Of a stretch of DNA of 48,036 nucleotides, positions 14,801 to 22,649 are shown one piece after another. Where the stretch lies: contig JBAYQE010000012.1 of the NCBI GenBank assembly GCA_041677345.1, positions 1-48,036 of the forward strand, written 5' to 3'. Both the position numbers and the translations under genes were made by a program. Below the pieces are notes generated by a model that saw nothing but the letters and a program-made list of their open reading frames with translations, ran no database searches and was not told where the DNA came from. The stretch comes from JALOAT01 sp041677345 (GTDB lineage: Bacteria > Pseudomonadota > Gammaproteobacteria > Thiohalomonadales > Thiohalomonadaceae). Every line of letters starts with the position of its first letter. Position 1 is the stretch's first letter.

Positions 14801-17479
14801 TTACAGCCGCTTCACCACGCGCCGCAGGCTCGAATCTTCGGGATCGGGGCTGATGGCAAAGCTGAGCGTCTCCGCCAGCGCCAACATCTCGGTATTGCTC
14901 GAGAGCACAGTACCTTCCATGATCTCGAGGTCGCGCTGACGTGCCGCCTCCATGAGCTGTGCCATGAGCAGGTGAGCGATGCCCCGGCGCTGCCATTCAT
15001 CGGCCACCACCACCGCAAATTCACAGCTCTTGCCGTCGGGATTGATCACGTAGCGGCACACGCCGATCTCCATTTCTCCACCTTCTTCCGCAATGACTGC
15101 GATGAGCGCCATTTCACGGTCGTAGTCGATCTGGGTGAAGCGTGTGAGCATCGCCGGCGTGAGCTCGTCGATGGTCTGCATGAAACGGAAATACTTGGTG
15201 CGCTCGGACAGGCCGCGCACGAAGTTCTGCTCGATCTCCGCATCCTCGGGACGAATGGGGCGAATAAGCAGATTGGTACCGTCCGGCAACTGCCACGTGG
15301 TCACCAGGTGCGTGGGATACGGGTAGATGGCCATATGGGCGTACCGTTCCTGCGCACTGCTGTAGTAACCCACGACCACGCGGGCATCCAGCGCCACGCC
15401 CCCGTGCTCATCAAGGATGAGCGGATTGATGTCCAGTTCCTTCACCCAGGGGAGTTCGCAGGCAATCTCCGAGACACGCAGCAGTACCTCCTGCAAGGAT
15501 TCCACGTTGGCCGGCGGCATGTGGCGGAAGGCCCCCAGCATCTTGGCGATACGCGTACGCTGGATGATGTCGCTGGCGAGGAAGCGGTTGATGGGCGGCA
15601 GGGCAACGGCGCGATCGCCCATCACCTCCACTGTCGTGCCACCGGCACCGAAGGTGATGACGGGCCCGAAGACCGGGTCGCTCAGGATGCCCACCAGCAA
15701 CTCCCGCCCGTTCGGCTTGCGCAGCATGGGCTGGATGGTGACGCCGTCGATACGTGCATTGGGCCGGTTGCGCTTTACCGCGTTGATGAGGTCGTTGTAG
15801 GCCGTGCGCACCGCATGGGCGTTATTGATGCCGAGCATCACACCGCCGGCATCGCTCTTATGGGTGATGTCGGGTGAGTTGATCTTGAGTGCCACGGGGA
15901 AGCCCATGGCCGCGGCCTGCACCAGCGCCTCATTGGGTGAGCGCACCACCACACTGCGCGTGGCATTGATGTGAAAGGCACCGAGCACCGCCTTGGATTC
16001 GGTTTCCGACAGTACCTTGCGCCCTTCCGCCAGCGCGCCCTCGATGATCAGCCGTGCCCCTTCCACATCGGGAGGACGGCGCTCAGAGATGGGGCCGGGG
16101 GTTTGCAGCAGCAGTTGCTGGTTTTGGTAGTAAGAGCTCAGGGCATCGAACGCCTCCACCGCCGCTTCCGGGGTATTGAAGCTGGGCAGACCCGCCTGCA
16201 CCAGGCGATGGCGCCCTTCCGCCACCTGCACGCCGCCCATCCAGCAAGCCAGCAGCGGCTTCTTGTTGCCTTGGTTCACCGCGACGATGGCCTCGGCCAC
16301 TTCCGTGGGTTGGGTCATGGCCTGGGGCGTGAGGATGGTCAGCACGCCGTCGACGTTCTTGTCCTCGAGGCAGGCCTGCACGGCCGCGGCATAGCGCTCG
16401 GGACCGGCATCACCGATGATGTCCACCGGATTGCCCTTGGACCAGGTGGGCGGCAGCGACTCATTGAGCTTGGCGACCGTCCGGTCGGACAGCCGCGCCA
16501 GTGGCAGGCCCAGGTCGGCGGCACGATCGATGGCCATGACACCGGGGCCGCCGCCGTTGGTCACCACGGCCAGGCGCTGGCCCTGGATCTTGTAATGGGC
16601 CGCCAGGGTGCTGGCGGCCGAAAACAGGTTGCCGATGCGCATCCCTCGTACGACGCCCGCGCGGCGCAAGGCGGCATCGAACACATCGTCGGCGCCTACC
16701 AGTGCACCGGTGTGGGACATGGCAGCCTTGGAGCCGGCCGCATGCCGACCCACCTTGAGTGCGATCACGGGCTTCACGCGCGCGGCGGCACGCAGGCCGC
16801 TCATGAAAGAGCGCGCGTTATGGATGCCCTCGATGTAAAGCAGGATGCTCTCGGTCTGCGGGTCGGCCACCAGGTAATCCAGCACCTCGCCAAAGTCCAG
16901 GTCAGCCGAGATGCCGGTGGAGATCACCGACGAGAAGCCCACGCCGTTGGGACCGGCCCAGTCCAGGATGGCTGTGCACAGCGCGCCGGACTGAGACACC
17001 AGCGCCAGGCGCCCGGCGGCGGCCGAACCCTTGTTGAAGGTGGCGTTCACGCCCAGGGAGGGGCGCATGATACCGAGACAGTTGGGACCCACGAAGCGAA
17101 TACCGTAGCGGCGTGCCGTCTCCAGTACTGCCTTTTCCAGCTTGCGCCCCTCAGGGCCTACCTCGCGGAACCCCGCCGACAGGATCACGGCATGTTTGAC
17201 GCCGTGCTCACCGCAGTCTTCGATGATGCCGGGCACCGTATGGGCCGGGGTGGCAACCACGGCCAGGTCCACCGGCTTGCGCACTGCAGCAAGGTTCGGA
17301 TAAGCCTTCTGCCCCTGCACGGTCTCGTGCTTGGGATTCATGGGATAAAGGCCGCCCTTGAAGCCCCCCTCCAACATGTTCTTGAACACCAGGGTGCCCA
17401 CCGAACCCTCGCGGTCGCTCGCGCCGAAAACGGCCACGCTGGTAGGTTCGAAGAGCCGCTTCAGATAGTGCTGTGCCAT
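14801..17479 (-). CDS. pat: Pat-type protein lysine acetyltransferase (NDP-forming acyl-CoA synthetase domain fused to GNAT)
   Basis: An 892-aa fusion. Residues about 10-105 are a CoA-binding domain (FGASDREGSVGT), 130-300 the succinyl-CoA-ligase-like domain (GPNCLGIM, LVSQSGAL, SHTGALVG), about 490-715 an ATP-grasp domain (PVALKINSPDITHKSDAGGV, FGAGGTTVEVMGD), and about 735-892 a GNAT acetyltransferase (ADEWQRRGIAHLLM is the acetyl-CoA loop). This is the layout of Salmonella Pat/E. coli PatZ, which acetylates the Acs catalytic lysine and switches it off. The candidate phospho-histidine of the synthetase half, His256, is retained. A GAGGGA ribosome site precedes the ATG. It is divergent from deacetylase 2 and upstream of spmAB-acs on the same strand. 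Confidence 0.92.
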   Translation of the reverse strand: MAQHYLKRLFEPTSVAVFGASDREGSVGTLVFKNMLEGGFKGGLYPMNPKHETVQGQKAYPNLAAVRKPVDLAVVATPAHTVPGIIEDCGEHGVKHAVILSAGFREVGPEGRKLEKAVLETARRYGIRFVGPNCLGIMRPSLGVNATFNKGSAAAGRLALVSQSGALCTAILDWAGPNGVGFSSVISTGISADLDFGEVLDYLVADPQTESILLYIEGIHNARSFMSGLRAAARVKPVIALKVGRHAAGSKAAMSHTGALVGADDVFDAALRRAGVVRGMRIGNLFSAASTLAAHYKIQGQRLAVVTNGGGPGVMAIDRAADLGLPLARLSDRTVAKLNESLPPTWSKGNPVDIIGDAGPERYAAAVQACLEDKNVDGVLTILTPQAMTQPTEVAEAIVAVNQGNKKPLLACWMGGVQVAEGRHRLVQAGLPSFNTPEAAVEAFDALSSYYQNQQLLLQTPGPISERRPPDVEGARLIIEGALAEGRKVLSETESKAVLGAFHINATRSVVVRSPNEALVQAAAMGFPVALKINSPDITHKSDAGGVMLGINNAHAVRTAYNDLINAVKRNRPNARIDGVTIQPMLRKPNGRELLVGILSDPVFGPVITFGAGGTTVEVMGDRAVALPPINRFLASDIIQRTRIAKMLGAFRHMPPANVESLQEVLLRVSEIACELPWVKELDINPLILDEHGGVALDARVVVGYYSSAQERYAHMAIYPYPTHLVTTWQLPDGTNLLIRPIRPEDAEIEQNFVRGLSERTKYFRFMQTIDELTPAMLTRFTQIDYDREMALIAVIAEEGGEMEIGVCRYVINPDGKSCEFAVVVADEWQRRGIAHLLMAQLMEAARQRDLEIMEGTVLSSNTEMLALAETLSFAISPDPEDSSLRRVVKRL

Positions 17480-17722
17480 GGATCCCTCGCTTTCCCGTTA
17501 ACGCATACCACACGCCTGCACCGGAAGACAGAAAAAACGTCAATCGGCCGAATGACGCAACTGCAGGCCAATCATAAGAAAAAAGCAACCGCGGGTGGCC
17601 AATGGAAAGCCTTGGCAAAGCTTCTCCTGCGGCCGGTCGGGTCCCGCGCTTGATGACTTCCCGGCATTTGTGCGGTTTTGCGTTCCATTTGCGGACGCTG
17701 ATGTTTTATTCTGGTCTCTCCA
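17480..17722. promoter_or_regulatory. Divergent intergenic region pat / deacetylase 2
   Basis: These 243 bp separate two divergent genes and must hold both promoters. A TTGACG hexamer (minus strand, about 17538-17543) and AT-rich patches are present, but I find no well-spaced -35/-10 pair and no FNR/CRP-type palindrome, so specific sites cannot be named. Confidence 0.35.
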
Positions 17723-18643
17723 ATGCGCACCGCCTACATCAGCCACCCCACCTGCCTGCGCCATGAGGTGGGCAGCCACCATCCCGAGAATCCCTCGCGC
17801 CTCCACGCCGTCGAGGACCGGCTCATTGCTGCCGGCCTGATGGACCTGCTGCGTCACCACGAGGCACCGCTGGTGACCCGTGAACAACTGCTCCGGGTGC
17901 ACGTGGAATCCTATGTGGATCGCGTCGAGTCCGAGGCGCCCGGAGAGGGCCTGGTCATGCTGGACCCGGACACCGCCATGGGGCCGCACACGCTCGAGGC
18001 GGCGCGGCGCGCTGCCGGCGCCGCCGTACTGGCGGTGGACCTGGTCATGGCGGGCAAGGTGGAAAACGCCTTCTGCGGTGTCCGGCCACCGGGGCATCAC
18101 GCCGAAGCAGACCGCGCCATGGGTTTCTGCATCTTCAACAACGTCGCCGTGGGTGCCGCCCATGCCTTGGCCCATTACGGTCTTGAGCGCGTGGCCATCG
18201 TGGACTTCGACGTGCACCATGGCAACGGCACCGAAAACATCTTCCGCCGCGAGCCACGGGTACGTTTCATCTCCCTGTTCCAGCACCCCTGGTATCCCTA
18301 CGTGGACCTCGATCAGTGCCCGGCCAATACCCTGGCCGTGCCCCTGAAGGCGAGCAGTGGCGGGAGCGGCTTTCGCGAGGCCGTGGACAAGCTGGCCCTG
18401 CCCGCGCTGGATGCCTTCGCCCCCGAGATGCTTTTCATCTCCGCAGGCTTTGACGGCCATCGGGAAGAAGACATGGGACAACTGGGCCTGGTAGAGGAAG
18501 ACTATGCCTGGCTCACCCGGCAACTCATGACAATCGCTGCCCGGCATGCCGGCAATCGCATCGTCTCCGTGCTCGAAGGCGGCTATGAACCCAGTCCGCT
18601 CGGCCGCAGCGTCACCGAACACATCAGGGTGTTGCTGGGCTAG
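17723..18643 (+). CDS. Histone deacetylase family protein (class II/AcuC-like), copy 2
   Basis: A 306-aa paralogue of the gene at 10197-11135. All catalytic residues fall at the same numbers: His125/His126, Asp163, His165, Asp244, Tyr288. Differences cluster at residues 61-80 and 191-225, which in this fold lie around the entrance to the active site, so the two copies may differ in substrate. It is divergent from pat, making a transferase/eraser pair around one intergenic region. No Shine-Dalgarno is visible before the ATG. Acting on acetyl-lysine proteins is the favoured reading; polyamine deacetylation is an alternative. Confidence 0.9.
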   Translation: MRTAYISHPTCLRHEVGSHHPENPSRLHAVEDRLIAAGLMDLLRHHEAPLVTREQLLRVHVESYVDRVESEAPGEGLVMLDPDTAMGPHTLEAARRAAGAAVLAVDLVMAGKVENAFCGVRPPGHHAEADRAMGFCIFNNVAVGAAHALAHYGLERVAIVDFDVHHGNGTENIFRREPRVRFISLFQHPWYPYVDLDQCPANTLAVPLKASSGGSGFREAVDKLALPALDAFAPEMLFISAGFDGHREEDMGQLGLVEEDYAWLTRQLMTIAARHAGNRIVSVLEGGYEPSPLGRSVTEHIRVLLG

Positions 18644-18726
18644 GCAGAGGCCGCAGGAACCCTGCCCGCCGGGCGAGATTTCAGCCCCGGCTCCACCCAA
18701 GAACCTCGACTTGCCGAGAGGCCTGA

Positions 18727-19419
18727 CTAGCCCCGTGCCGCGCTGGACATGCGCTGCAAGTCCTGCACCCGGTGCAGCACGATCTGGGCCCCTTGCACCT
18801 CCACCACCCCTTCGGCGGAGAGCCGCGCAAAGATGCGGGACAGCGTCTCGGGTTGAATGGAGAGCCTTGAGGCCAACACGTTCTTGGGCGTGCGTAAGGC
18901 AACCTTCCCATCCTGGGCACTGGACAGGAGAAAATCCGCCAGCCGGGCCGTGGCACTCTGCAAGGCCAGCCGGTCGATCTCCTCCACCAGCGCATGCATG
19001 CGCCGACTCATGCCGGCCAGCATCGCTAGGCAGGTGGCGGGAGAGGCCTTGAGGAGGGCGAGAAAGCTGCGAATGTCAAAACCGAGCACCTCACTGGGCT
19101 CGATGGCACGGGCGGTCACCGGATAGGCAATGGGTTTGTCCACGAACATCAGTGCCTCGCCAAAGGTTTGGCCCGCCTGTACCAGTTCTATCACCTTCTC
19201 ATCCCCTGCCGGTGACAGGCGTGACAGCTTCACCAGCCCGCTACGCAGGAGAAAGAAGCGCTCGGCCGGCCGGCCCTGCTCGAACAGGCTCTGATCCGGC
19301 TCCAGTTCATAGCGTTGGCAGGCCGCCAGCACGCGGGCGAGTTCGTCGTCGCTGAGCGCGGAAAGCAGGCTGTTGCGCCGCAGCTCGGTGATGAGGGACG
19401 GGTCTGTGGATACTGACAT
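18727..19419 (-). CDS. Crp/Fnr-family transcriptional regulator (DNR-like, no Fe-S cysteines)
   Basis: A 230-aa regulator with an N-terminal cyclic-nucleotide-like sensory barrel (about 15-130), a dimerisation helix, and a C-terminal winged helix (VLASRLSIQPETLSRIFARL is the recognition region). The N-terminal four-cysteine cluster of true FNR is absent, as in DNR/NnrR-type NO regulators or other Crp subfamilies. I chose the ATG at 19419, which has GGGAG 8-9 nt upstream; a longer frame to 19455 lacks one. It converges with deacetylase 2. No candidate target promoter is evident nearby, and the signal sensed is unknown. Confidence 0.88.
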   Translation of the reverse strand: MSVSTDPSLITELRRNSLLSALSDDELARVLAACQRYELEPDQSLFEQGRPAERFFLLRSGLVKLSRLSPAGDEKVIELVQAGQTFGEALMFVDKPIAYPVTARAIEPSEVLGFDIRSFLALLKASPATCLAMLAGMSRRMHALVEEIDRLALQSATARLADFLLSSAQDGKVALRTPKNVLASRLSIQPETLSRIFARLSAEGVVEVQGAQIVLHRVQDLQRMSSAARG

Positions 19420-19500
19420 GAAAGCTACTCCCTGAGGCATCGCGGGATGATACACCGGCCGGCACGGCTTGCATCACGCACGCGGCCGTGGTGGGCGGGC

Positions 19501-20451
19501 TTACGCCAGGTCCAGGTAGTGCACGCTGAACAGCCCGTCCCGGTCGCACCACACGCGCCGATGCCGCCAGCCGGCACGCATGGCCAATGCCCGGAATTCC
19601 TCCACCGTGTACTTGTAGGAGTTCTCTGTGTGAATGGATTCACCGGCCGCGAAGGTGTGGCGCTCGCCATCGACCCACACCTCCTGGGGCCTGCGTGCGA
19701 CCAGATGCATCTCGATACGACCCTGCATCTCATCATAGAAGGCGAGGTGGGCAAAGCCCTGGGGCACGAATCCGGCACCCAGCTCACGGTTGATGCGCAC
19801 CAGCAGATTGCGGTTGAAGGCGGCCGTGACGCCGGCGGCGTCGTTGTAGGCGGCCTCCAGCACTGCACGGTGCTTCTTCAGGTCCACGCCGATGAGCAGT
19901 CCGCCCCCCGCGCCTGCGCAGGCGGCAAGGGTTCCGAGAAAATCCACCGCTTCCCCGGGTTCCAGATTACCGATGGTGGACCCGGGAAAGAACATCAGGC
20001 GGCGGCCGGGTGGCAATGCCAGCGCGGGTAGCCGGGCAAAGTCGGCGCAGATGGGCATGACCGGCAAGCCGGGACAATGACGGGCCAATTCACCGGCAGC
20101 ATCGAGATAGACCGCACAGATGTCCACGGGGACATAGGCCGCAGGCCGCAGCGCATCCACGAGCAGGCGCACTTTCTCAGTACTGCCGCAGCCCGGCTCC
20201 ACGACCACACACTGGCTGCCGGCAAGGTCGGCCAGTTCGGAACAAAGCGCCGCGAGCAACTGCTTTTCCACGCGAGTGATGTAGTACTCCGGCGTGCGGC
20301 AGATGGCCTCGAACAACGCCGCCCCACGGCCGTCATAGAACCACTTGGGTGCCAACTGCCGTGGCCGCCGGCTCAACCCCTCGCGCACATCGGCGCGAAA
20401 CGCCTCGTCAGCTGCGGGTTGCAAGGAGACAACGGGATCGAGCCGGTTCAT
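19501..20451 (-). CDS. egtD: L-histidine N-alpha-trimethyltransferase EgtD
   Basis: A 316-aa SAM-dependent enzyme converting histidine to hercynine, the first step of ergothioneine synthesis. It shows the family's RRPRQLAPKWFYDGRGAALF-type N-terminus, the SAM motif VVEPGCGSTEKVRLL, FFPGSTIGNL, and the C-terminal ENSYKYTVEEF. Its ATG overlaps the egtB stop in an ATGA (20448-20451), so the two are co-translated. No egtA, egtC or egtE gene lies beside them, so the thiol donor and lyase steps are carried out elsewhere or by other enzymes. Confidence 0.94.
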   Translation of the reverse strand: MNRLDPVVSLQPAADEAFRADVREGLSRRPRQLAPKWFYDGRGAALFEAICRTPEYYITRVEKQLLAALCSELADLAGSQCVVVEPGCGSTEKVRLLVDALRPAAYVPVDICAVYLDAAGELARHCPGLPVMPICADFARLPALALPPGRRLMFFPGSTIGNLEPGEAVDFLGTLAACAGAGGGLLIGVDLKKHRAVLEAAYNDAAGVTAAFNRNLLVRINRELGAGFVPQGFAHLAFYDEMQGRIEMHLVARRPQEVWVDGERHTFAAGESIHTENSYKYTVEEFRALAMRAGWRHRRVWCDRDGLFSVHYLDLA

Positions 20452-21734
20452 GGGTCGTCAGCCAGGCGCAGACCGGCGAACTGCCAGCGGTCGTCCGGGT
20501 AGAAGAAATTGCGATAGGGGGCGCGCAGGTGGGAAGCGGGCGTCACGCAGGCGCCGCCGCGCAACACGCGCTGGTTGCTCATGAACTTGCCGTTGTATTC
20601 ACCCAACGGCCCGGGTGCGCGCCGGTAGCCGGGATACGGACCGTAACTGCTCGAGGTCCACTCCCACACGTCGCCGAACATCTGCGTAAGACCCTCGTCC
20701 CGGGCGGGCCGCGGATGCAGCCACCCGGTTTCGTACAAGTTGCCGGCCACCCGCAGGCCGTCGGCCGCCCTCTCCCATTCCGCCTCCGTGGGCAGGCGCT
20801 TGCCGCTCCAGGCGGCGAAGGCGTCCGCCTCGTAGAAACTGATGTGGCATACCGGTTCGTGGGGCTCCACTCGACGCATGCCGCCCAGGGTCATATGCCA
20901 CCACTCACCATCGAGCCGTTCCCAGTACAGCGGTGCCTCCCAGCCCTGCTGGGTGACGGTGGCCCAGCCATCGGCCAGCCACAGTTCGGGACGACGATAT
21001 CCGCCGTCGGCGATAAACCCAGCAAATTCTGCGTTGGTGACCAGGCGCGAGGCGAGCCGATAGGGGGCCAGCGCCGCCATATGGCGTGGCCGCTCATTGT
21101 CATAGGCGAAGCCCTGCTCATCCGCCCCAACTTCCAGGATACCGCCCGGAAAATCCACCCAGGCGAGTGGCGCCGCCTCGGGCGCCGCCGGGTCGGGAGC
21201 ATCGTGGTAGGCGGGACGCAGCGGATTGGCCGCAAAGTTGTTCTTCACATCCATGAGCAGCAGTTCCTGGTGTTGCTGCTCATGGTGCAAACCCAACTCC
21301 AGCACCTCCACCATCGCAGCCAGTTCCGATGAATCCACCGACTCCACCAGTTGCGACACGGCCGCATCCACGTGGCCGCGGTAGCGGTACACTTCGGCCA
21401 CGGTGGGACGCGAGAGCACACCGCGGCGCGGTCGCGGGAAGGGATCGCCGAGGGTGCGGTAATAGGAATTGAAAAGCTGCGCGAACTGCGGGTGGAAGCA
21501 CTTGTAGCCCGGCAAGAACGGCTCCAGCAGCAGGACTTCGAAAAACCAACTCGTGTGTGCCAGATGCCACTTGGGCGGACTCACCTCGGGCATGGCCTGC
21601 ACCACGTAGTCCTCTATGGCGAGCGGACGACACAGGTGCTCACTCTCGTGGCGCACCTCGTCGTAACGGGCCAGCCATCGCTCACGACTGAGCGCACGCC
21701 AGCCCTCGCCCTGCATACGCTCCTGTGGCGGCAT
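20448..21734 (-). CDS. egtB: Ergothioneine sulfoxide synthase EgtB
   Basis: A 428-aa non-haem iron enzyme that joins hercynine to a cysteine-containing thiol with O2. The N-terminal DinB-like domain supplies the iron ligands: His60 in WHLAHTSWFFE and His151/His155 in LHHEQQHQE. The C-terminal FGE-sulfatase domain carries AWVDFPGGILEVGAD, RLPTEAEWE, GDVWEWTSSSY and VLRGGACVT. I chose the ATG at 21734, which has GGAGG 4 nt upstream, over a longer frame to 21788. Whether it uses gamma-glutamylcysteine or free cysteine cannot be read safely; absence of an adjacent egtA/egtC leaves it open. Confidence 0.94.
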   Translation of the reverse strand: MPPQERMQGEGWRALSRERWLARYDEVRHESEHLCRPLAIEDYVVQAMPEVSPPKWHLAHTSWFFEVLLLEPFLPGYKCFHPQFAQLFNSYYRTLGDPFPRPRRGVLSRPTVAEVYRYRGHVDAAVSQLVESVDSSELAAMVEVLELGLHHEQQHQELLLMDVKNNFAANPLRPAYHDAPDPAAPEAAPLAWVDFPGGILEVGADEQGFAYDNERPRHMAALAPYRLASRLVTNAEFAGFIADGGYRRPELWLADGWATVTQQGWEAPLYWERLDGEWWHMTLGGMRRVEPHEPVCHISFYEADAFAAWSGKRLPTEAEWERAADGLRVAGNLYETGWLHPRPARDEGLTQMFGDVWEWTSSSYGPYPGYRRAPGPLGEYNGKFMSNQRVLRGGACVTPASHLRAPYRNFFYPDDRWQFAGLRLADDP

Positions 21735-21884
21735 GGGTCCTCCATTCGGCACCTGCTTAAGAATGGCAGCAATTCCGCACGGCTCCACCTGCGCTATAGG
21801 GATCCGGCACCGGCAGCCCCCACAATTCCGCGGAAGGAACCATAGTTTTCAGCGGTGACGGCAAAGCACAGGAGAAGCCCTCCC

Positions 21885-21899
21885 TCTCCCGACGGGAGA
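21885..21899. repeat. Short hairpin upstream of the Hsp20 gene
   Basis: TCTCCC-GAC-GGGAGA forms a 6-bp stem with a 3-nt loop, extended outward by partly matching bases. It resembles the CTCTCCC/GGGAGAGG interspersed hairpins common in many proteobacterial genomes. No T-run follows. A sigma-32 promoter could not be identified in this 192-bp space. Confidence 0.4.
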
Positions 21900-21980
21900 A
21901 GGATAGGATGCTGGAATGGGTACTCACGGCTGACAGCCCGAACGATAGCTTTCAGGAGACAGCGGCCAACGGAGGACGGT

Positions 21981-22493
21981 ATGACCAAAGAAGACGAATC
22001 GCGCGAAGAGAAGACATCTGATAACCGCTCACTCCCCGTGCGGCCATTGACACCCGTAGAGCAGATGGACCGGCTCTTCGAGGATTTTTTCGGCCAGCGC
22101 TGGCCACGCGCCTGGATGCGTCCGTTCCGTTTCGAGCATCCGACATGGGTCGACCTCACGGCCGGGCTCGGCAAGTCGCCGCGGGTGGACGTGGTGGATG
22201 GCGCCACCGAGATCGTGGTGCGCGCCGAGGTCCCCGGGGTCACCCGCGAAGACCTGGATGTGTCCATGAGCGAGGATACCGTGACCATCCGCGGCCACCG
22301 CCACCACGAGGAAAAGATCGCGGCCGCCAATTATTTCCGGAACGAGATCAGCCGGGGTGAATTCTCACGCACCATTGCGCTGCCGAGCGCTGTGGACGCG
22401 AGCAAGGCCCGCGCCAAGCTGGAAAATGGCATCCTCGAGCTCACCCTGCCCAAGGTGGAAAAGGCCAAGCGTCACAGCATCAGGGTGGACTAG
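21981..22493 (+). CDS. Small heat shock protein, Hsp20/alpha-crystallin family
   Basis: A 170-aa ATP-independent holdase chaperone. The start ATG at 21981 has a strong GGAGG site at 21971-21975. The N-terminal arm (about 1-65) is charged and variable; the alpha-crystallin domain (about 70-165) includes SPRVDVVDGATEIVVRAEVPGV and the conserved C-terminal A-x-x-ENGILELTLPK. The IxI/V tail motif may be represented by SIRVD at the end. It is monocistronic, divergent from egtB and convergent with pabB. Confidence 0.92.
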   Translation: MTKEDESREEKTSDNRSLPVRPLTPVEQMDRLFEDFFGQRWPRAWMRPFRFEHPTWVDLTAGLGKSPRVDVVDGATEIVVRAEVPGVTREDLDVSMSEDTVTIRGHRHHEEKIAAANYFRNEISRGEFSRTIALPSAVDASKARAKLENGILELTLPKVEKAKRHSIRVD

Positions 22494-22516
22494 GCACGAA
22501 CGGGCCGGCCGTGGCA

Positions 22517-22637
22517 GCGACCTTCCGTCGCGAGCGCGGCAACACCACGGAGGCGCCGCGAGCAGCAAGATACCTCGCCGCCTGAAGCAGCCGGTGAACG
22601 CGGCTTCGGGCGACGACCCTCCGTGTGCTCTGCGCAC
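22517..22637. repeat. Degenerate repeat-like sequence between Hsp20 gene and pabB
   Basis: GCGAC-CTTCC-GTCGC (22517-22531) is a REP-like hairpin. Downstream, ACCACGGAG (about 22544) and CCCTCCGTG (from about 22618) look like eroded arms of the 9-bp-period element seen elsewhere. Both are weak. Confidence 0.35.
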
Positions 22638-22649
22638 CCGCGCTGTTCC

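Noticed and set aside
15971..17653. 560-codon plus-strand open frame
   Set aside because: Antisense to pat with the same His/Arg/Gly-rich composition; pat has full domain support.
18727..19419. Oxygen-sensing FNR
   Set aside because: The N-terminal cysteine cluster needed for the Fe-S centre is missing; a DNR- or Crp-like sensor fits better.
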